From an uncultured Bacteroidales bacterium (GTDB lineage: Bacteria > Bacteroidota > Bacteroidia > Bacteroidales > Bacteroidaceae): a stretch of 64,000 bases of DNA. Below, in pieces: positions 60,438-64,000 of this stretch (position 1 is its first letter; each line of letters starts with the position of its first letter). A program made the position numbers and the translations under genes. The notes beneath the pieces were generated by a model that saw only the letters and a list, made by a program, of their open reading frames with translations, was not told the DNA's origin and did not search any database. The DNA is taken from positions 29,776-93,775 of the forward strand of contig CACZAN010000004.1 in the NCBI GenBank assembly GCA_902779165.1. Reading direction: 5' to 3'.

Positions 60438-63400
60438 TGATGAAGCGCATAGTCCTATACCTTATTATATATATGGTTGCCGTTGGGCAGCTCTCGGCGC
60501 AAGACCTAACCTTCAAGGGTGAGAGCTTGGCTGACGTCCTCGCCGCCATCCGCGACTCACAGACAGAATACATCATCCACTTCATCCACAACGACCTCGA
60601 GCATCTGCACGTCTCAGCTCACGTCAAGACGAAGGACACACGCAAAGCGGTGGAACGGGTGTGCAAGGGGCTGCCGGTGAAGGTGAAAACGAAGGGGAAG
60701 CAGATCTTTGTGCAGTACAAGCCGGAGAAGGATTTCACGGGCAAGAAGATCCACCTTTCGGGCGAGGTGAGGGACGGTTTCTTGGATATGCCGCTGCCTC
60801 ATGCCCGCATCTCCGTGTTCAAGGCCGACAGCACTCTGGTGGCCGATTCCCTGCGGATGGTTATCTTCTATAAAGGCAATATGCAACCCCATATGGCTGT
60901 ATACGGCATTGATGTCAGCGCCGCCGAACGCGAATATCTGGTGCGTGCACAGATGGAAGGCTACGACGATGTGTGGCAGCGCGTCGCCATCACCAACCCC
61001 TTACAGGATGACGTAGATGTGCCAGCACTGAAGATGCGCAAGAGTACCACCAAGACCATGCGCGAACTGACCGTCACTGCCACGAAGATCAAGATGTACT
61101 ACCGTGGCGATACGCTCATCTACGATGCCACGGCCTTCAAGATGCCCGACGGTTCCATGCTCGACGACCTCATCCGCCAGCTGCCGGGCGTAACCATGAA
61201 TGCCGACGGCGAGATCTTTGTCAACGGGCGCAAGGTCGATGAACTGCTCCTCGGTTCCCGTTCCTTCTTCGGCGGCAACAAGAAAGTGCTGCTTGAGAAC
61301 CTGCCGTACTACACCGTCAGGCACCTGAAGGTTTATGAGAAGCAGACCGAACGCAGCGTGGCCCTTGGCTATGACGTAGATCCCCGTCGCTACGTGATGG
61401 ACGTGATTCTCAAAGATGAATACAATCAAGGATATATCGGCAACGTGGAAGCGGCAGGGGGAACAAACGAGCGATGGCTGGGGCGCGGCTTCTTGTTGGG
61501 CTTCACCGACAAGTTGAGGTTTACACTTCTCGCCAACGCCAACAACGTCAACGAGAGCCGCCACATCGGACAGTCCGACCAGTGGAGCCCCGCCCGTCAG
61601 CCCCGTTCACTCCTGACCACCCGCAGCATAGCCGGGGAACTGAACTATGAGGCCAAGGGCGACAAGAACAAGGAAATCAAAGAGACCTTCCGCGCAGAGT
61701 TCACCTCAACCACAGACGACCAGACCATCACCCAACACACAGAGCGCTTCATTGAAGGCTGCTCACCAACGTCCGTAACCGAGTCCTTCAACCGCGCCGG
61801 CAACCGCCGTTGGACGCTCAACAACCATCTGGCGATGCGACTGCCCGCATGGATGGACATTTATGCCACTTTCGAACACACTCGCCGCGACGGTTCCTTC
61901 CATTCCGCCTTCGATGAGCAATCCGATAGTCTCAGCATCTCTCAGCGCACCGTCGGCATCAGCGAGGGCACGCAGTGGGAGGCCAAAATCGATGTCCAAG
62001 GCAGCGTGAGGCCCAGCAAGCAGAAGAGCCACATCGACTATTACGTTTCGATGGGTCATAACAGCGACGAGGGGGAAAGTGCCACCCACTACCTAACCCG
62101 TAACTCATTTCTCGACGGGAAAACCGTCGGGCATACTGCCGTATGCAACAACTCGTCCTCACTCTTCAATCGCAACACGTGGGGAGTTGTGAACCTTGGC
62201 TATGGCTATGAGATTGCAAAAGACCTTCACCTGGGCTTCTCCAATATGCTCTACAAAAGCCACGTACACACCCGCGACTATTTGTATCATCCCGACACAT
62301 TACTCCTCCCCTCACAACTCGATGCCCTCGAAGCCATCACCGACTACGCCAACTCATACGAGAGCCGCAGCGACACGTGGCAGAACGACTTCACCATCCA
62401 CCTGAGCAAGAGTTCCTATTACATGCACCCACAAGTGCACATGAAGGTGAACTACGACCGCTGGCGCTTGGAACTGAAGCTCCCCGTCTATAGCAACAAG
62501 CTGCACTATCAGCGCGGAAGGCTCGACACCCTCGCCCGTCAGACCCTGTTCTTGCCCGAGCCCAAGTTCTGGTTCCGCAACGTTTGGAAAGGCGGCAAAC
62601 GCGATTTCCATGCCCACGTCAGTTTCAGTCAACACACGCCTCTTCTCCTCGACCGCATCAACTTCCGCGACGACAGCCAACCGCTCGTTGTCAAACTTGG
62701 CAACTCCGACCTGAAGTCAACCGCTGTCACGCATCTCAACGCCCGTTATTACGATGGAACAGGGCGCAATCAGGGCATGTATTACCTTGAAGCCTCCTTC
62801 GACTACCACCACCGCGACATCTCCCAGTCCGTCGCCTACAACCCCTCTACCGGCGTCTATACCTACAAGCCCATGAACGTGAGCGGTGCCTACAAAGCCC
62901 ACGCCGACTTCAGCACCGACCGCAATATCGGCGAAAAGCGCTACTGGTCATGGCACGTCAACGCCGGAGCCGACTGGAACCATGCCAAGGATCATGCGCT
63001 GCTGGAGGGGCAGACAGAAAGCCAAGTGAATACCGTGAACACCCTCACCCTTAATAGTGCTGCCAACATCCGTTACAACCACAAGACCCTCAACGTCCGC
63101 GCCGTGGCCAGTATTGAGTGGCGGCACAGCGAAGGCCGGATGTACGATTTCTCCACCCTCAATGCCCTCGACTTCAGCTACGGCCTCGAAGCCAGCTACA
63201 CCACTCCTGCGCTATGGGGCACCAAGCTCGGAGGACTCACCCTTGCAGCTGACGGAAAGATGTACAGCCGTCGCGGTTATGGCACAGCCACCCTCAACAG
63301 CAACGACTTCGTCGTCAACGCCTCCATCAGCCAATCCATAGCAAAAGGCAAGCTCATCCTCCGTCTCGATGGCTTCGACCTCCTGCACCAGCTCTCTCCT

Positions 63401-63514
63401 ACCGACTACGTCATCAATGCACAAGGTCGGACCGTCACCACCTACCGTTCCCTCCCCCACTACCTCATGCTCCACGCCGTATGGCACTTCAACAAGAATC
63501 CGAAAAAGAAGTAG
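60437..63514 (+). CDS. TonB-dependent-receptor-like outer-membrane protein (second locus)
   Basis: A 1025-residue paralogue of the protein at 55999-59127, with the same order: signal peptide (1-21), STN-like domain (FKGESLADVLAAIRDSQTEY, VCKGLPVKVKTKGKQIFVQY), carboxypeptidase-like beta domain, plug (VTATKIKMYYRGDTLIYDATAF, LIRQLPGVTMNADGEIF) and a barrel ending WHFNKNPKKK, where the sister ends WRFNKQPKKQ. The basic tail after the last strand is shared by both. It probably senses a different ligand. Confidence 0.88.
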   Translation: MMKRIVLYLIIYMVAVGQLSAQDLTFKGESLADVLAAIRDSQTEYIIHFIHNDLEHLHVSAHVKTKDTRKAVERVCKGLPVKVKTKGKQIFVQYKPEKDFTGKKIHLSGEVRDGFLDMPLPHARISVFKADSTLVADSLRMVIFYKGNMQPHMAVYGIDVSAAEREYLVRAQMEGYDDVWQRVAITNPLQDDVDVPALKMRKSTTKTMRELTVTATKIKMYYRGDTLIYDATAFKMPDGSMLDDLIRQLPGVTMNADGEIFVNGRKVDELLLGSRSFFGGNKKVLLENLPYYTVRHLKVYEKQTERSVALGYDVDPRRYVMDVILKDEYNQGYIGNVEAAGGTNERWLGRGFLLGFTDKLRFTLLANANNVNESRHIGQSDQWSPARQPRSLLTTRSIAGELNYEAKGDKNKEIKETFRAEFTSTTDDQTITQHTERFIEGCSPTSVTESFNRAGNRRWTLNNHLAMRLPAWMDIYATFEHTRRDGSFHSAFDEQSDSLSISQRTVGISEGTQWEAKIDVQGSVRPSKQKSHIDYYVSMGHNSDEGESATHYLTRNSFLDGKTVGHTAVCNNSSSLFNRNTWGVVNLGYGYEIAKDLHLGFSNMLYKSHVHTRDYLYHPDTLLLPSQLDALEAITDYANSYESRSDTWQNDFTIHLSKSSYYMHPQVHMKVNYDRWRLELKLPVYSNKLHYQRGRLDTLARQTLFLPEPKFWFRNVWKGGKRDFHAHVSFSQHTPLLLDRINFRDDSQPLVVKLGNSDLKSTAVTHLNARYYDGTGRNQGMYYLEASFDYHHRDISQSVAYNPSTGVYTYKPMNVSGAYKAHADFSTDRNIGEKRYWSWHVNAGADWNHAKDHALLEGQTESQVNTVNTLTLNSAANIRYNHKTLNVRAVASIEWRHSEGRMYDFSTLNALDFSYGLEASYTTPALWGTKLGGLTLAADGKMYSRRGYGTATLNSNDFVVNASISQSIAKGKLILRLDGFDLLHQLSPTDYVINAQGRTVTTYRSLPHYLMLHAVWHFNKNPKKK

Positions 63515-63589
63515 TAAAATGTTGATTACTTGATTTCAACAAAGCAGTTAGTAAACTATGTAATATGTGCAAAGTCCTATAGGCACACA

Positions 63590-63620
63590 GCCCCGCCACG
63601 TCGTGATGACGCAGCGGGGC
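63590..63620 (+). terminator. Terminator of the second sigma/receptor operon
   Basis: gccccgc / gcggggc arms, nearly identical in sequence and flanks to 59194-59224. From here to 63718 only a short GAAGAATGA inverted repeat is seen. Confidence 0.7.
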
Positions 63621-63718
63621 TAAATATTAGAAAGGTGAAGAATGAAGAACTGAAGTTACCTGAAAGTCATGAGGGGAACTCCCGGTCTTCACCCTTCATT
63701 CTTCAACACAATGTCGAG

Positions 63719-63790
63719 TTACTTCACCTCGATTCCCTGGACGTTGTAGACGCGGCCGTCGCGGACGATGTAGAGCCGACCGTTCTGCAG
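63719..63790 (-). pseudogene. C-terminal remnant of a secreted-protein gene
   Basis: The minus strand encodes LQNGRLYIVRDGRVYNVQG and then IEVK and stop (63719-63721). This is the sorting-type tail found at the C-terminus of many secreted Prevotella proteins. No start or upstream body exists between it and the 5S terminator, so it is a left-over fragment. Confidence 0.6.
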
Positions 63791-63866
63791 CTGCGCTTCC
63801 AATATTGATATATGCACCACAGACACGCGGGATAGCAGGTCGCTGCCACTACTTTACATGACGAAA

Positions 63867-63899
63867 AAAGCCCTTCAGTCGCAATGACTGAAGGGCTTT
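63867..63899 (-). terminator. Terminator of the rRNA operon
   Basis: Perfect 14-base arms aaagcccttcagtc / gactgaagggcttt with a 5-base loop, followed by a T-run on the minus strand, immediately after the 5S gene. Confidence 0.88.
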
Positions 63900-63907
63900 A
63901 CTAAAAA

Positions 63908-64000
63908 GTGGCGGCTACCTACTCTCCCACGGGTGTGCAGTACCATCGGCGCAAGCGGGCTTAACTTCTCTGTTCGGGATGGGAAGAGGTGGGACCCCGC
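63908..64000 (-). rRNA. rrf: 5S ribosomal RNA, 5' end outside the window
   Basis: The minus strand reads the 3' 93 bases of 5S rRNA, including the invariant CCCATCCCGAACAGAGAAG, GCGCCGATGGTACTGC and GTGGGAGAGTAGGT segments. The 16S and 23S genes should lie beyond the right edge. Confidence 0.97.

Overview
The window looks like chromosomal DNA of a member of the Bacteroidales, most likely a Prevotella-type genus. Supporting signs are SusC/SusD outer-membrane pairs, promoters of the Bacteroidetes form (TTTG about 20 bases before TAnnTTTG), ECF sigma/anti-sigma/outer-membrane-receptor triplets with a DUF4974-like domain, families such as DUF4924, DUF6055 and C10 peptidases, and few Shine-Dalgarno sequences. 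The 5S rRNA at the right edge, on the minus strand, marks the end of an rRNA operon.

Layout. Positions 1-8175 (minus): a SusC-SusD-lipoprotein locus ending in a secreted C10 cysteine peptidase cut by the window edge, probably a protein/peptide-acquisition unit. Positions 8200-8950: a nest of repeats (a 22-base phased array of palindromes and a two-layer inverted repeat), then a three-gene plus-strand cassette DUF488-DUF488-dual-OB/HTH (8969-11134). Positions 11193-14446: remnants of glycosidases, a GH43 protein and a DUF6055 putative metalloprotease. Positions 14501-16572 (minus): an AsmA-like protein and a DUF2147 protein. Positions 16668-29374 (minus): a long amino-acid catabolic operon, lipoate ligase-gcvT-gcvH-four-helix-bundle protein-gcvPA-small membrane protein-gcvPB-lpdA-proline dehydrogenase/P5C dehydrogenase-short UvrA. 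Positions 29430-33990 (minus): type I asparaginase and a large secreted toroid protein. Positions 34097-36344 (plus): L25/Ctc, peptidyl-tRNA hydrolase and an S4 protein. Positions 36470-40898 (minus): a small coiled-coil protein and an EmrAB-TolC-like efflux operon. Positions 41200-42100: a second repeat nest, then a PIN toxin/antitoxin pair. Positions 42927-47018 (minus): mechanosensitive channel, peptidase T and ROK glucokinase. Positions 47123-54460 (plus): LysE exporter, DUF4924, rfbD, prfC, threonylcarbamoyl-AMP synthase, ClC channel and fmt. Positions 54529-54638 (minus): a 5S-like small RNA gene or relic. Positions 54788-63620 (plus): two tandem paralogous sigma/anti-sigma/outer-membrane-protein operons. 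Positions 63719-64000: a gene remnant and the 5S rRNA.

The most unusual feature is a family of short G/C-rich palindromic elements (core about 36-45 bases, composite forms about 95-115 bases). Most lie inside genes and are read through in frame: twice in the UvrA-like gene, twice in dihydrolipoyl dehydrogenase, at both ends of the peptidyl-tRNA hydrolase gene, in the S4 gene, and in both anti-sigma genes. They resemble in behaviour the Rickettsia palindromic elements. Other candidates for new biology are the DUF488/dual-OB cassette with its repeat-rich upstream region, the two intergenic repeat nests that share a 22-base-period palindrome, and a small membrane protein translationally coupled to gcvPB.
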